Assembly: GCA_016700175.1 (NCBI GenBank)
Contig: CP065003.1
Coordinates: 62,001-126,000 of the forward strand
Source: Acidobacteriota bacterium
Lineage (GTDB): Bacteria; Acidobacteriota; Blastocatellia; Pyrinomonadales; Pyrinomonadaceae
Reading direction: 5' to 3'
Length of the DNA: 64,000 bases
Part shown: in pieces, positions 1 through 8,374 of the stretch
How the letters are laid out: each line of letters opens with the position of its first letter
Numbering within the stretch: position 1 is the stretch's first letter
Translations under genes and position numbers: made by a program
Notes under the pieces: model-generated
What the model was told of the DNA's origin: nothing
The model's input: the letters and a program-made list of their open reading frames with translations, nothing else
Database searches by the model: none

Positions 1-547
1 TGAACGTGAACCGGCGCGTGAGGGTCGGACAGGCGAAATGGTTCTATGAGCCCGGAGTCTTGACCGCCCATCTAAATCGAGGCCTTCATAGATTTGGCTC
101 CTAAAGGAGCCGGGAATTCAAGAAGACGATTCGAATTGCTATTAACATCTCGCGCCGACGGCGCTGGGAACAAATGCGATTCCTGCTATGCGTCCTTAGC
201 ACCCTTTGCGTTGAATGACCCGAGATTGATGATGTGACCGTGATAATCCTCGAGCGCTTTGCGGCTCCTTAGAGCTGCCAACTCTGAAACCTTCAGCCGT
301 GCTTCGCACAGCTCTGGCAGCCCGAAGGGCTGCTCTAAACGGGGTGGAAGGGGATGGCGTTCGCGGCCGTGCTGTGCACGGCTAGCGCAGCCCGAAGGGC
401 TGCTCTAAACTGGACGGGACGGAGCCCCGGGTAAAAAAAAACCGCAGTGCAAGCAAGGTACGCGGAGACGGAGCATGCTCGCCTCTTTTTATTGTTCATT
501 GCCCGATGAGCACTGATCTCTGAAGAGTCGCGCAGCGACGACCTGCC

Positions 548-589
548 TTTAGCCGTGGGCAAGCGCGTCAGCGCGCAGCCCACGGGGTA
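548..589 (+). repeat. TTTAGCC hairpin repeat with an unoccupied IS target
   Basis: A hairpin with GTGGGC and GCCCAC arms begins TTTAGCCGTGG and ends in CACGGGGTA. The same architecture (TTTAGCC-arm-loop-arm-GGGGTG) recurs at 27935-27970, 39408-39442, about 39552-39587, and around the IS copies at 50528, 52358 and 52585. The TTTAG/CCGTGG junction is the exact point where the second IS110-type element is inserted (50759/52358), so this copy is an empty target of the same type. Confidence 0.6.
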
Positions 590-780
590 CGTCGCGCTAT
601 CCGCGCATCGCGAAGCGATTGCGTGATCCGAACTGGCACGGTCTTCCACCCCCCGGTGACGCTCGGGGTTCAGGCTTCGCGCTCAATGCAGCGCGAAGCG
701 CTGCGCTAAACGGGAGAGATTGGGATGGTGGTTTCAGCCGTGCTGCGCACGGCCGGTGCAGCGCGAAGCGCTGCTCTAAA

Positions 781-1017
781 CGGGGCGAATTTGGCTACAA
801 CGGTTCGGGCCTTCGGCCCGCGACAAGCTGAAGCTTATCGGACATTGCGCTGCTCCAATCGGGGCGTATTTGGCCACAACGGTTCGGGCCTGCGGCCCGC
901 GACAAGCTGAAGCTTTTCGGACATTGCGCTGCTCTAAACGGGGCGTATTTGGCCACAACGGTTCGGGCCTTCGGCCCGCGACAAGCTTAAGCTTATCGGA
1001 CATTGCACTGCTCCAAA
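781..1017. repeat. 79-bp tandem repeat, three units
   Basis: Three head-to-tail units start at 781, 860 and 939, with an exact 79-bp period and only a few substitutions between them. Each unit holds a GC stem closed by a TTCG- or TGCG-like loop (CGGGCC-TTC-GGCCCG), followed by ACAAGCTGAAGCTT and GGACATTGCGCTGCTC. The last part matches the dispersed GCTGCTC-TAAACGG hairpin family. Units abut with no unique spacers, so this is not a CRISPR array. Its function is unknown. Confidence 0.85.
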
Positions 1018-1043
1018 CGGGACGGGACGGAGGCCGGGGGAAT

Positions 1044-1276
1044 TAACCGCAGAGCACGCAGAGATCGCCGAGACAAGGAAAGCAAAGAGAGAGAAAAAAA
1101 ACGAAGGCGCAGAAACCATCGGGAATCCCCCGAATCTCTGCGCCCTCTGCGATCTCCGCGGTTAAATGCTTTCAGGGGAATCCCCCGATTTTCTGCGCCC
1201 TCTGCGTTCTCCGCGGGTAAATGCTTCCAGGGGAAATCCCCCAAAATCTCGGTGCCCTCTGTGCTCTCCGTGGTGA
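1044..1276. repeat. Inverted GCAGAG nonamer arrays
   Basis: A forward run of degenerate nonamers (ACCGCAGAG, CACGCAGAG, ATCGCCGAG) starts at about 1046. It is answered by three reverse-orientation runs (CTCTGCG / CTCCGCGG) starting near 1135, 1192 and 1248 in roughly 57-bp units, each followed by a variant of AATGCTTTCAGGGGAA. Forward and reverse runs could pair in RNA. The same family occurs at 27829-27855, 28014-28033 and 28125-28160. Confidence 0.65.
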
Positions 1277-1284
1277 TTCCCAAT

Positions 1285-1887
1285 TCACTCGGAATTGCTC
1301 TTCATATCGCTCGCGTCCATCTTCGGGACCTCCGAAGCCCCCTCGTCCGCCTCGAAGAAAGGCTCCTCCGCAAATCCAACAAGCGATGCAGTGATCACCG
1401 CGGGGAACTGATTCCGCGTCGTATTGTAATCCTGAACCGCCGCGTTGTAGTCCTTGCGCGCGACGTCCAGGCGGTTTTCCGTTCCCTCGACCTGGTCCTG
1501 GATCTTCAAGAATCCCTCGTTCGATCTCAGCACAGGATAGTTCTCGAAAACGACAAGCAGACGGCTCAGAGCCGAGTTCGCCTGCATTATTTCCTGTTTC
1601 TGTTCCGGAGTCCTCGCTCCGCCCTCTCCGGCGGGAGCCTGCTGTTGAAGTCCCGCGAGTTTCGCACGCGCATCGGAGATCTTTCCGAACACCTCCTGTT
1701 CATTGAAGCCCGCCGCCTTCGCCGCTTCGAACAGGTTCGGCAATAGGTCCGCGCGCCTCTGCATCGCGCTCTCCACGTTCGCCCATTTGCCCTTTACGTT
1801 CTGCTGTTTCGCGGTCAGTTCGTTGTAGCTGCATCCCGAAAGCGCGGCGGCCGCGAGAACGATCACGAGTAACGAAAATCTTTTCAT
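1285..1887 (-). CDS. lemA: LemA family lipoprotein
   Basis: This 200-residue protein matches the LemA family along its length. An N-terminal signal ends in a lipobox-like LSGC at residues 16-19, so it is probably a lipoprotein exposed in the periplasm. The typical LemA core follows: YNELTAKQQNVKGKWANVES, then RRADLLPNLFEAAKA, then a C-terminal helical part with NQFPAVITASLVGF. LemA proteins are helical, envelope-associated and of unclear biochemical role. It is the last gene of a minus-strand operon (TPM protein, nucleotidyltransferase-like protein, LemA) with gaps of 12 and 19 bases. LemA is often found next to TPM-domain genes, which supports both calls. The acidic tail after about residue 175 is variable. 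Confidence 0.9.
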   Translation of the reverse strand: MKRFSLLVIVLAAAALSGCSYNELTAKQQNVKGKWANVESAMQRRADLLPNLFEAAKAAGFNEQEVFGKISDARAKLAGLQQQAPAGEGGARTPEQKQEIMQANSALSRLLVVFENYPVLRSNEGFLKIQDQVEGTENRLDVARKDYNAAVQDYNTTRNQFPAVITASLVGFAEEPFFEADEGASEVPKMDASDMKSNSE

Positions 1888-1899
1888 AAGGGTCTCCTT

Positions 1900-2613
1900 C
1901 TATTCCAGGACATTCACGGCGGCTATGACCGACTCGATGTCTTCAAGGTATTCGGCAAACAGTTCGTTCGCCGCGATCACGTCCATCTTTTGCTTTGCTT
2001 CATTTTCACGAATAGCGAGCACTTTTTCAAACGAGCCGCCCTCTATCCCAACTGCGCTCGCGGTCTCCCTAAGGATCTCCCTTTTAGACACCGGCGGTTC
2101 GGCCCCCCTTAGCAGGAGCATCGCGCGGAAGTCCGCCGCGAAGCTCGCGATGCTCGCACCCATCAGATCGCCGAGACGCTCCCCATCGGTCGAAACCTCG
2201 ATGTACCGCTTCCTCAAACGAAGCAGGTTGCTCCTGAGCTCATATTCGAGCTGGTGCCGCAGATTCTCGTCCGAGATCTCGACGTGCGCCAGCACATCCT
2301 CGCCGTACAAGACCTTTCGCGCGCGTTCCATAAAATGGAGCTCGATCGGGAACACGTCGCCGGAATCGATCAGCTCGTCCACCGTGAAATACGTCGGAAC
2401 GGGATGGCCAAGCCTGACCCATTCGCGAACCGCACTGTGCGAGTTCCTTAGGTCTTCCGGAGTGATCCTTTCAAGCGCGACAAGCAGGTTGTAGTTGGAC
2501 TCGAAAGGCTTGAACTCGCCGGTCGCTGCGGATCCGTAAAGGATCACCGACCGCAGGTTGTCGCCGTGGGTCTTTTTCAGATCTTCGATAAAGTCTTCGA
2601 AATGCTGTTTCAT
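1900..2613 (-). CDS. Nucleotidyltransferase-fold protein with altered catalytic motif
   Basis: This protein of about 237 residues starts at the ATG giving MKQHFEDF. A longer frame reaching 2724 only overlaps the upstream gene in Ala-rich nonsense. Residues 18-40 read SVILYGSAATGEF...SNYNLLVAL, the glycine-serine loop and beta strand of the polymerase-beta nucleotidyltransferase fold. The canonical pair of metal-binding aspartates (D-x-D) is replaced by N-Y-N, so catalysis is doubtful. The rest is helical and lacks a second known domain. It is translationally packed between the TPM gene (19-base gap) and lemA (12-base gap), suggesting a shared envelope-related role. The fold is fairly sure; the function is unknown. 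Confidence 0.7.
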   Translation of the reverse strand: MKQHFEDFIEDLKKTHGDNLRSVILYGSAATGEFKPFESNYNLLVALERITPEDLRNSHSAVREWVRLGHPVPTYFTVDELIDSGDVFPIELHFMERARKVLYGEDVLAHVEISDENLRHQLEYELRSNLLRLRKRYIEVSTDGERLGDLMGASIASFAADFRAMLLLRGAEPPVSKREILRETASAVGIEGGSFEKVLAIRENEAKQKMDVIAANELFAEYLEDIESVIAAVNVLE

Positions 2614-2632
2614 AAATTTACCAGGGATCCCT

Positions 2633-3529
2633 TTACCAGCCGCCTCCGGCACCGCCGCCGCCGAAGCCGCCTCCGCCGCTGAAGCCTCCGAAACCTCCTC
2701 CGCCGCTCCAGCCCGAAGAACCACCGGAGCTCCATCCTGAAGATCCCGAACTCCAGCCGGACGAACTGCCCCCGCCGGCCAGGAGTCCCGCCAGGAAAGC
2801 CGCGAGGAAATCTCCGCCGCCCGAACCGCGTCCGCCTCCGCGGCCTCCGTTCTTCCCGGACGAAGCTATCGCGACGAAGAAGAGGATGATGGCAAGACAG
2901 CAGATCGCGCGGCAAAGCCAGTTCGGGATCAGGTCGAACGCCCGGTCGACGAAGTCTTTCTCGTAAACGCGCTCCGGTGTCGGAGTCGGCAGGGCGATTC
3001 CGCTTTGCGCCGCCTTGATCCGCTCGATATACGCGTCGACCGTATCCTCGATCCCCTTGCCGTAATTGCCGGCCCGGAACTCGGGGACTAGATACTGCCT
3101 TTGAAGCGATCCGACCAGGCCGTCCGGAAGTTCGTCCCCGAGATCGTCGCTGACCTGTGTGAAGTATTTGCGGTCGTCGATCGCGACCAGCAGCAACAAG
3201 CCCGGATTGTCTTCTTGGGTGGTTCCGATCCCCCATCCCCTCGCGACCGCCAGCGAGTACTCGAAGATGTCACGCCCTTCGGTGGTCTTGACCACCGCGA
3301 CGCCGATCTCGACCTTCGGGTTCGAAGACTCGCTGAATGCGAGGATCTTGTCGGCGATCCTTTGCCGGGTCGCCTCGTCGATCACTCCCGCGTAGTCCAT
3401 CACGGGGCTTGTGGGCTCGGGAAGCGGCGAGACGTTTATGTCGAACTGCCCTTCCTGCGCCGACAGGGAAGCGGCGAGGGCGAGGACGAGCAATGCGCCC
3501 GCGAAAGCACGGTATGGATTTTTAAGCAC
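2633..3529 (-). CDS. TPM-domain membrane protein (YgcG-like)
   Basis: A 298-residue protein with a signal peptide at residues 1-25 (ALLVLALAASLSAQ). A TPM domain (PF04536 type) at about 40-175 contains VMDYAGVIDEATRQRIADKI, VEIGVAVVKTTEG and GWGIG...NPGLLLLVAIDDRK. A transmembrane helix lies near 207-222 (AICCLAIILFFVAIA). The Gly/Ser/Trp-rich tail ends in repeated SGWSSG and GGGGFGG, typical of this family. TPM proteins have been linked to photosystem repair in plants and to envelope functions in bacteria; the biochemical role here is not established. It is the first gene of the operon leading to lemA. The repetitive tail makes the opposite strand look open, but that is a shadow. Confidence 0.85.
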   Translation of the reverse strand: MLKNPYRAFAGALLVLALAASLSAQEGQFDINVSPLPEPTSPVMDYAGVIDEATRQRIADKILAFSESSNPKVEIGVAVVKTTEGRDIFEYSLAVARGWGIGTTQEDNPGLLLLVAIDDRKYFTQVSDDLGDELPDGLVGSLQRQYLVPEFRAGNYGKGIEDTVDAYIERIKAAQSGIALPTPTPERVYEKDFVDRAFDLIPNWLCRAICCLAIILFFVAIASSGKNGGRGGGRGSGGGDFLAAFLAGLLAGGGSSSGWSSGSSGWSSGGSSGWSGGGGFGGFSGGGGFGGGGAGGGW

Positions 3530-3580
3530 GGATGTATTGTGCCAAACGAATCGCCGGCGCCAAAGTCCGCCCGTTCGATC

Positions 3581-4387
3581 TCAGCCTCCGACCGCCTCGT
3601 GAAGAAGGAAATGGAGCGCGAAGAACAGCGCCACGCCGGCGAAGACCGAAAGGGAAACGAGCGGGTTCTTTCCGCCGTGATGATTGACCTCGGGGATCAG
3701 GTCCGAAGCCGCGACGTAAAGCGTGACGCCGCCCGCCAGCGGAAGCGCGTACGCAACCGCCGAATCCAGGTTCGAGCCGATCGCATAGAATCCGAGCACT
3801 CCGACTAGCGTTGTCAGCCCGACGACGGCTGTCGAGATCAGCACTTCCCGCCGGTGCTTGCCCGCGGCGAGCATCATCGAGCCGATGGTGAACCCTTCGG
3901 GGAACTTGTGCAGGAACACCGCGATGAACATAAGGACGCCGAGGCTGAAATCGACCTGCGAAGCCGCCGAGATCGAAACGCCGTCGAAGAAGGCGTGTAT
4001 CAGAAGCCCTCCGATGGCGGTGTATGCCGAAGAGGGCGCGATCAAATGGTCAGTGTGGACCTCTTCGCCCAGATGGAAATGCGGCGCTATTGTGTGCTCG
4101 AAGAACTGGGTCAGGAGATAACCGCCCAGAAAGAGGACCATCGGGACGTACAGGTAATCTCCAGCGATGTCAGGCGTGCGTCCGTTCTGCCACAGACCGA
4201 TCGTCTTCGGCAGTACCTCTACGAACGACACGGCGAGCATGAATCCGGCCCCGAGCGCGAGAAGATATTTCAGCAGCCGCTTGTAGTACTTCTGGATCCC
4301 TGTGGGAAACAGGATCAGCCCGCCGAGCACGTTCGCGAGCGCGACGGCGATCCCGAACAGGATCAGTTGATAAAGGGGGATCTCCAT
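3581..4387 (-). CDS. ZIP family divalent metal transporter
   Basis: A 268-residue polytopic inner-membrane protein with about eight hydrophobic segments. ZIP signatures are visible: GLLIHAFFDGVSI in the fourth segment and FLHKFPEGFTIGSMM in the fifth, supplying the His/Glu/Asp metal-binding residues. A short HFHLGEEVHTDH loop before them is a likely cytoplasmic metal-sensing His stretch. ZIP proteins import zinc, iron or manganese into the cytoplasm; the exact metal cannot be read from sequence. It starts at an ATG at 4387 and is transcribed away from the dcw cluster, with its own promoter presumably in the 4388-4520 gap. It lies 51 bases upstream of the TPM-protein start, so it may be cotranscribed with that operon. 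Confidence 0.88.
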   Translation of the reverse strand: MEIPLYQLILFGIAVALANVLGGLILFPTGIQKYYKRLLKYLLALGAGFMLAVSFVEVLPKTIGLWQNGRTPDIAGDYLYVPMVLFLGGYLLTQFFEHTIAPHFHLGEEVHTDHLIAPSSAYTAIGGLLIHAFFDGVSISAASQVDFSLGVLMFIAVFLHKFPEGFTIGSMMLAAGKHRREVLISTAVVGLTTLVGVLGFYAIGSNLDSAVAYALPLAGGVTLYVAASDLIPEVNHHGGKNPLVSLSVFAGVALFFALHFLLHEAVGG

Positions 4388-4525
4388 TTTTGAATGGGTC
4401 GGGCCGGAACGGCTTATCCGGAGCGAAAGACATTATACATTGAAGCCCGGAATGTGAAATCTCCGAATCATGTGTGAATTTAGTGCTAATTTTAAGCAGT
4501 TGATTAAAAATCGGGCTCAATTATC

Positions 4526-4555
4526 TTGACATCGCTTAACCATCGAGCGTAAAAT
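4526..4555 (+). promoter_or_regulatory. Near-consensus sigma-70 promoter of the dcw cluster
   Basis: TTGACA at 4526-4531 and TAAAAT at 4550-4555 are separated by 18 bases in an AT-rich stretch upstream of rsmH. This is the best housekeeping promoter I see in the window. It would start transcription near 4562, leaving a leader of about 250 bases. Confidence 0.7.
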
Positions 4556-4809
4556 TGCCCGTAATTCGTTGGAAGCAGTCTAAAAAGAGGAATTAGACGA
4601 ACAAAAGCCACTCCGACAATGTGTTTAAGACAAACGGTGTTTTAAGCACTTCCCCAGATAAATTGAAAGCGGAAAAGGTCTTGGTTACTCGGCAATAGGA
4701 CGGTCGGTAACGAAAATCGCGCTCTCTCATCCCGAAGAGGTTCGAACCCCCGGAACTCAAGGCGCCTTTTCCACAATAAAACCAATAACTTTCACTCGGG
4801 TTTTGTTCT
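4556..4809 (+). other. Long 5' leader of the dcw operon
   Basis: No coding frame here is convincing, and mraZ, which usually opens this cluster, is absent. The leader has two modest stem-loops. TCTAA/TTAGA lies near 4579-4598. GTGTTTAA pairs with TTAAGCAC (one G-U) near 4620-4650. The remaining gap on the other side (4388-4525) shows no gene. Nothing matches a riboswitch or T-box that I recognise. Confidence 0.4.
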
Positions 4810-5775
4810 TTGAACCACGAAGCAGACAAAGCTGAGACCATCCACCGGCCGGTAATGCCGGACGAGGTTCTCGAGGTCCTCGAACCCGCTTCCCGGCGGG
4901 TGATAGTCGATGCGACGCTCGGGCTCGGAGGGCATACCGAAGCGATGCTCCGGGCTTCCGAAACCCTCGAGATAATCGCGATCGACCGCGACCGCGAGGC
5001 GATCGAGCTGGCAAAAGCGAGGCTCGAAGCTTTTTCGGACCGCGTGAAGTACTTTCACGCGAACTTCTCGGACATCCGGGAGGTCGTCCGGAAGGCCGGA
5101 AGGACGGAGGTCGACGGCATTCTCGCAGACCTCGGGATCTCTTCGCTCCAGCTGGACAGCGAGACCCGCGGGTTCAGTTTCCGGTTCGACGCTCCGCTCG
5201 ATATGCGAATGGACCCGGATTCGGATGACGAGACCGCCGCCGAACTGCTCGAAAGGCTTTCCGAACAGGACCTCGCGAACGTGATCTACAGGTTCGGCGA
5301 GGAAAGGCATTCGAGGCGGATCGCCCGAAGGATCGTCGAAAGGCGCGAGAGCGGAAACCCGGTCGAAACGACCGGCGAGCTGGCGGATCTGGTCGCGGGA
5401 GCGGTCAGAAGAAAGCCCGGCGACAGGATCCATCCCGCGACCAGGACCTTCCAGGCGCTCAGGATCGCGGTCAACCGAGAGATCGAGATACTCGAAGGAT
5501 TTATCGCCGATTCGATCAGCCTCTTGTCTGCCGGAGGACGGCTCGCGGTCATCACCTTTCACTCGCTCGAGGACAGGGTGGTGAAGCAGTCGATGCAGAA
5601 GGCCGCCGGCCGATGTTTCTGCCCTCCGAAGTTCCCGAAATGCGTTTGCGGTATGACCGAACAGGTCGCGATCCTGACCCGCAAGCCGACAATTCCCTCG
5701 GAAGAGGAAATTTCTGAAAATCCCCGTGCCCGAAGCGCGAAGCTGAGAGCATGTCAGAAAAAGCAAGCAGTTTAG
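4810..5775 (+). CDS. rsmH: 16S rRNA m4C1402 methyltransferase RsmH
   Basis: This 321-residue S-adenosylmethionine-dependent enzyme methylates the base N4 of C1402 in 16S rRNA. Family hallmarks: HRPVMPDEVLEVL at the start, the SAM loop VDATLGLGGHTEAML, AIDRDREAI, ILADLGISSLQLD, GFSFRFDAPLDMRMD and VITFHSLEDRVVK near residue 245. The cysteine-rich CFCPPKFPKCVCG follows. The start is a TTG at 4810. The only downstream ATG (MPDEV) would cut the conserved HRPV motif, and an in-frame stop lies just upstream. It is the first gene of the dcw cluster, 16 bases before ftsL. Confidence 0.95.
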   Translation: MNHEADKAETIHRPVMPDEVLEVLEPASRRVIVDATLGLGGHTEAMLRASETLEIIAIDRDREAIELAKARLEAFSDRVKYFHANFSDIREVVRKAGRTEVDGILADLGISSLQLDSETRGFSFRFDAPLDMRMDPDSDDETAAELLERLSEQDLANVIYRFGEERHSRRIARRIVERRESGNPVETTGELADLVAGAVRRKPGDRIHPATRTFQALRIAVNREIEILEGFIADSISLLSAGGRLAVITFHSLEDRVVKQSMQKAAGRCFCPPKFPKCVCGMTEQVAILTRKPTIPSEEEISENPRARSAKLRACQKKQAV

Positions 5776-5791
5776 CCCCGGTAAAACCAAC

Positions 5792-6364
5792 ATGAGAAAA
5801 AAGAAGTTCACCAAACCCTCCGTTCCCCGCGTGAGGCGTCAGAAAGAACCCCTGCCCTGGAAATTCTGTCTTGCCACGATCCTGTGCGCCGCCTTTGTCG
5901 CCGCAGGGTTCTTCTTTGCCGCGCAGCAGCACTTCTATTCGATGGATTACGGGATCGAGAACTCGCGCCTTCGAAGCCAGATCGAGGATCTGAAGTCGAG
6001 GAACCGAAGGCTCAAGCTCAAGAAGGAAGTCGCGCTTTCTCCTTATGAGATCAAGCAGGCGGCGATGAAACTCGGTCTCCGTGGGACCACGGTGCACAAT
6101 CTTCAGCCGCTCGGCGAACTGCAGGAATCGATGCTCGCTGCGGTTGACGAACACGACGCGGAGGAAGCCGCTCCGGTGCGCACCGTCATCAGGCAGGACG
6201 AGAAGCCCAAAACTCCCGCAGCGGCCGTTGTCGCGGAGAAGCCCAGGGTCGTGAAAACGGTGAAGACGGCGCCTTCGAAGGCTTCCGAACCTTCCGACGC
6301 AAAAGAAAAAGAATCAGCGAAGTCCACACGCAGCAGGATCATCGACGAAGCCGCCCGCAGATAA
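5792..6364 (+). CDS. ftsL: FtsL-like cell division protein
   Basis: This 190-residue bitopic membrane protein has a basic N-terminus, one transmembrane helix at about 26-45 (FCLATILCAAFVAAGFFFAA) and a coiled coil at 55-85 (NSRLRSQIEDLKSRNRRLK). A short conserved segment (SPYEIKQAAMKLGL) follows. That is the FtsL plan: it pairs with FtsB and FtsQ to activate FtsW/FtsI at the septum. FtsL diverges fast, so the call rests on topology and on its position between rsmH and ftsI. A long Ala/Glu/Lys-rich tail (about residues 115-190) is longer than in typical FtsL and is probably disordered and periplasmic. Confidence 0.85.
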   Translation: MRKKKFTKPSVPRVRRQKEPLPWKFCLATILCAAFVAAGFFFAAQQHFYSMDYGIENSRLRSQIEDLKSRNRRLKLKKEVALSPYEIKQAAMKLGLRGTTVHNLQPLGELQESMLAAVDEHDAEEAAPVRTVIRQDEKPKTPAAAVVAEKPRVVKTVKTAPSKASEPSDAKEKESAKSTRSRIIDEAARR

Positions 6365-6370
6365 ACAGAT

Positions 6371-8374
6371 ATGCCCGCTAAACGAGCCTCAAGGAAAGCC
6401 GCCAGGAACCCGATGCGAACCGCCTTTCTTCGGTACATGTTCATCGTGGCCTTCCTGATCCTCTGGATCGGTGTGATCGGGGCGAGACTCGTGCACCTGC
6501 AGATCACGCAGGCTGACTGGCTCCGTTCGCAGGCGGAATCGAACCAGAAGACTGAGCACAAATCGAAGATGCTCCGCGGAACGATCTTCGACAGTACCGG
6601 CCGAGTGCTGGCGATGAGCGTCCGAGCCAACTCATTGTTCGCGGACCCGAAGATGATCGAGGACGCGGAAGACGTGGCGAAGAAACTCGGGAAGGTGCTC
6701 AAGATAGATTCCAGAGAGCTTGCCGCCCAGCTTCGGGATGGCCGCGAGAACGGACGGCGATTCGTGTGGATAGCCAGAAAGCTCGACGAAGAGACCTTCC
6801 GGGCGGTGAACAAGGCATTCGCTGATGATCCGGAAAAGCAATCGTCGAACGTCGCGCACCCGGGCCTCGGCTGGCGAAAAGAGCAAAAGCGCGAGTATCC
6901 GTACGGCCAGCTTGCCTCGCACGTTATCGGTTTCAGCAATGCCGACGACAAGGGGCAGGCCGGGATCGAGCTTTCCCAGGAAGACGTTCTTAAAGGCGAG
7001 ATCGTGAAGAAGATCCGCCAGCGCGACCGCCTCGGGCGCGTCTATGACGAAACGGGCGCCGAGCGCGAGCCTCCGAAGGATATCTACCTGACGATCAACC
7101 ATTCGATCCAGTTCAAGACCGAAGAGGCACTTGCCGCCGGCGTGAAGGCGGCGAACGCGAAGTCCGGAAAGGCGATCGTCCTCGATCCGAAAACGGGCGA
7201 GATCCTCGCGATGGCGAACTACCCTACGTTCGACCCGAACGAATACTCCTCGGTAGATCCGGACAACTGGCGCAACCGCGCCGTACAGGACAATTTCTCG
7301 CCGGGATCGGTGATGAAGATGGTGACCTACGGAGCGGCGCTTGAAACAGGACGGATCGAGCCGGACGCGTTTGTGAACTGCGGAGACGGCCGTTTGACGG
7401 TCGGCGGATACACTTTCAGCGATTCGCACGCTATCGGTTCGGTGTCGTACACGAAGGCGTTCGCACAGTCGAGCAACGTCGGGGCGATCCGCACCGCGCA
7501 GAAGCTCGGGCAGGACGACTTCTATGAATATGTAAGGAAATTCGGGTTCGGGAAGAAGACTGGTATCGAACTGCCCGCCGAAGCGGACGGACTTTTGAGC
7601 GGTCCGGACAGATGGGGCGGGATGACGCTCGCTTCGATGTCGATAGGCTATGAAATCGGGGTTACGTCGTTGCAAACTGCTGTGGCTTTTGCGACTATTG
7701 CCAATGACGGTGTGAAAGTCCAGCCGCACATTCTCAAAGAAATTCGACAATCTGATGGAAAACCGGTTTCGGCGGTCAAACCCATTACCGAACGCGTCGT
7801 AAGCGAACAAACCGCTCGCGAGCTTCGCAGAATGCTGCGCGAGGTCGTGCTGAACGGGACAGCGAAACAGGCTCAGCTTCACGGGTATTCTTCGGCCGGA
7901 AAGACCGGAACGGCGTGGAAATACGATCCTCAGTTGGGGAGAATAAATCGCGAGAAGTACATCTCGTCGTTCGTGGGATTCGCTCCCGCGAACGATCCGC
8001 GCGTCGTAATCGCTATCACGATCGACGAGCCGAGGGGCGGACTCCGCTACGGCGGCCAGGTCGCCGCGCCGGTATTCAAGCAGATCGCGCAGCAGGTTCT
8101 CCCGGAGCTGAAGGTCCTTCGCGACGGAACCGTGCCGGAAAATGTGCCCCTGTTCGACGATCCTTCGGACGCGCCGGTGTTTGCCGTGACGGAGTCGGAG
8201 GCGCCTGTACGCGAAGAAGAGAAGGCCGTCGAGGATGCGCCGGAGCAGAAGAAAGCCGATGACGCAGAGAACGGGCGAAAGCCTGAAAAGCAGTTGAAAA
8301 AGGAATCCGATCCGGAGAAGACCGCCGCAAGGAGGCCCAAGGAAAAGGCACTTTCTGAGAAAGACAAGACTTGA
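6371..8374 (+). CDS. ftsI: Septal transpeptidase FtsI (PBP3, class B)
   Basis: This 667-residue penicillin-binding protein cross-links septal peptidoglycan. One N-terminal transmembrane helix (about 18-38) is followed by the dimerisation domain (LRGTIFDSTGRVLAMS). The transpeptidase domain has the active-site SVMK in FSPGSVMKMV near residue 315, the SSN motif in AQSSNVGAIR and KTGTA near 510. There are no PASTA repeats. The last 80 or so residues form a charged Glu/Lys-rich tail that is probably disordered. The gene starts 6 bases after ftsL and its TGA overlaps the murF start. It works with FtsW as a septal synthase pair. Confidence 0.95.
   Translation: MPAKRASRKAARNPMRTAFLRYMFIVAFLILWIGVIGARLVHLQITQADWLRSQAESNQKTEHKSKMLRGTIFDSTGRVLAMSVRANSLFADPKMIEDAEDVAKKLGKVLKIDSRELAAQLRDGRENGRRFVWIARKLDEETFRAVNKAFADDPEKQSSNVAHPGLGWRKEQKREYPYGQLASHVIGFSNADDKGQAGIELSQEDVLKGEIVKKIRQRDRLGRVYDETGAEREPPKDIYLTINHSIQFKTEEALAAGVKAANAKSGKAIVLDPKTGEILAMANYPTFDPNEYSSVDPDNWRNRAVQDNFSPGSVMKMVTYGAALETGRIEPDAFVNCGDGRLTVGGYTFSDSHAIGSVSYTKAFAQSSNVGAIRTAQKLGQDDFYEYVRKFGFGKKTGIELPAEADGLLSGPDRWGGMTLASMSIGYEIGVTSLQTAVAFATIANDGVKVQPHILKEIRQSDGKPVSAVKPITERVVSEQTARELRRMLREVVLNGTAKQAQLHGYSSAGKTGTAWKYDPQLGRINREKYISSFVGFAPANDPRVVIAITIDEPRGGLRYGGQVAAPVFKQIAQQVLPELKVLRDGTVPENVPLFDDPSDAPVFAVTESEAPVREEEKAVEDAPEQKKADDAENGRKPEKQLKKESDPEKTAARRPKEKALSEKDKT

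Larger units (their letters stand above)
1..1284. repeat. Repeat-rich gene-free stretch
   Basis: I see no credible gene in these 1.28 kb. The open frames here are low-complexity translations of hairpin repeats. The first 100 bases hold an open frame that runs off the left edge and stops near 101; I cannot assign it. The stretch contains a TTTGGCTCC/GGAGCC hairpin near 93-113 with a relative near 22500. It also has several copies of a GCAGC-loop-GCTGCTCTAAACGG hairpin (near 320, 388, 681 and 757), a TTTAGCCGTGG hairpin at 548-589, a 79-bp tandem array at 781-1017 and nonamer GCAGAG-type arrays at 1044-1276. These are dispersed elements that recur elsewhere in the window. Confidence 0.7.

Noticed and set aside
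1..101. C-terminal end of a gene running off the left edge
   Set aside because: About 33 open codons without a recognisable motif; too little to support a call.
781..1017. CRISPR-like direct repeats
   Set aside because: The 79-bp units abut without unique spacers and no cas gene is present.
1003..1746. A 247-codon plus-strand open frame
   Set aside because: Its first half translates nonamer repeats and its second half is antisense to lemA.
2610..3236. Arg-rich 208-codon frame
   Set aside because: Out-of-frame shadow of the TPM gene on the same strand.
4697..4780. tRNA gene suggested by GGTTCGAACC near 4739-4748
   Set aside because: The flanking bases cannot form a T stem (AGAGG against CCCCG) and no acceptor or anticodon stem is found on either strand.
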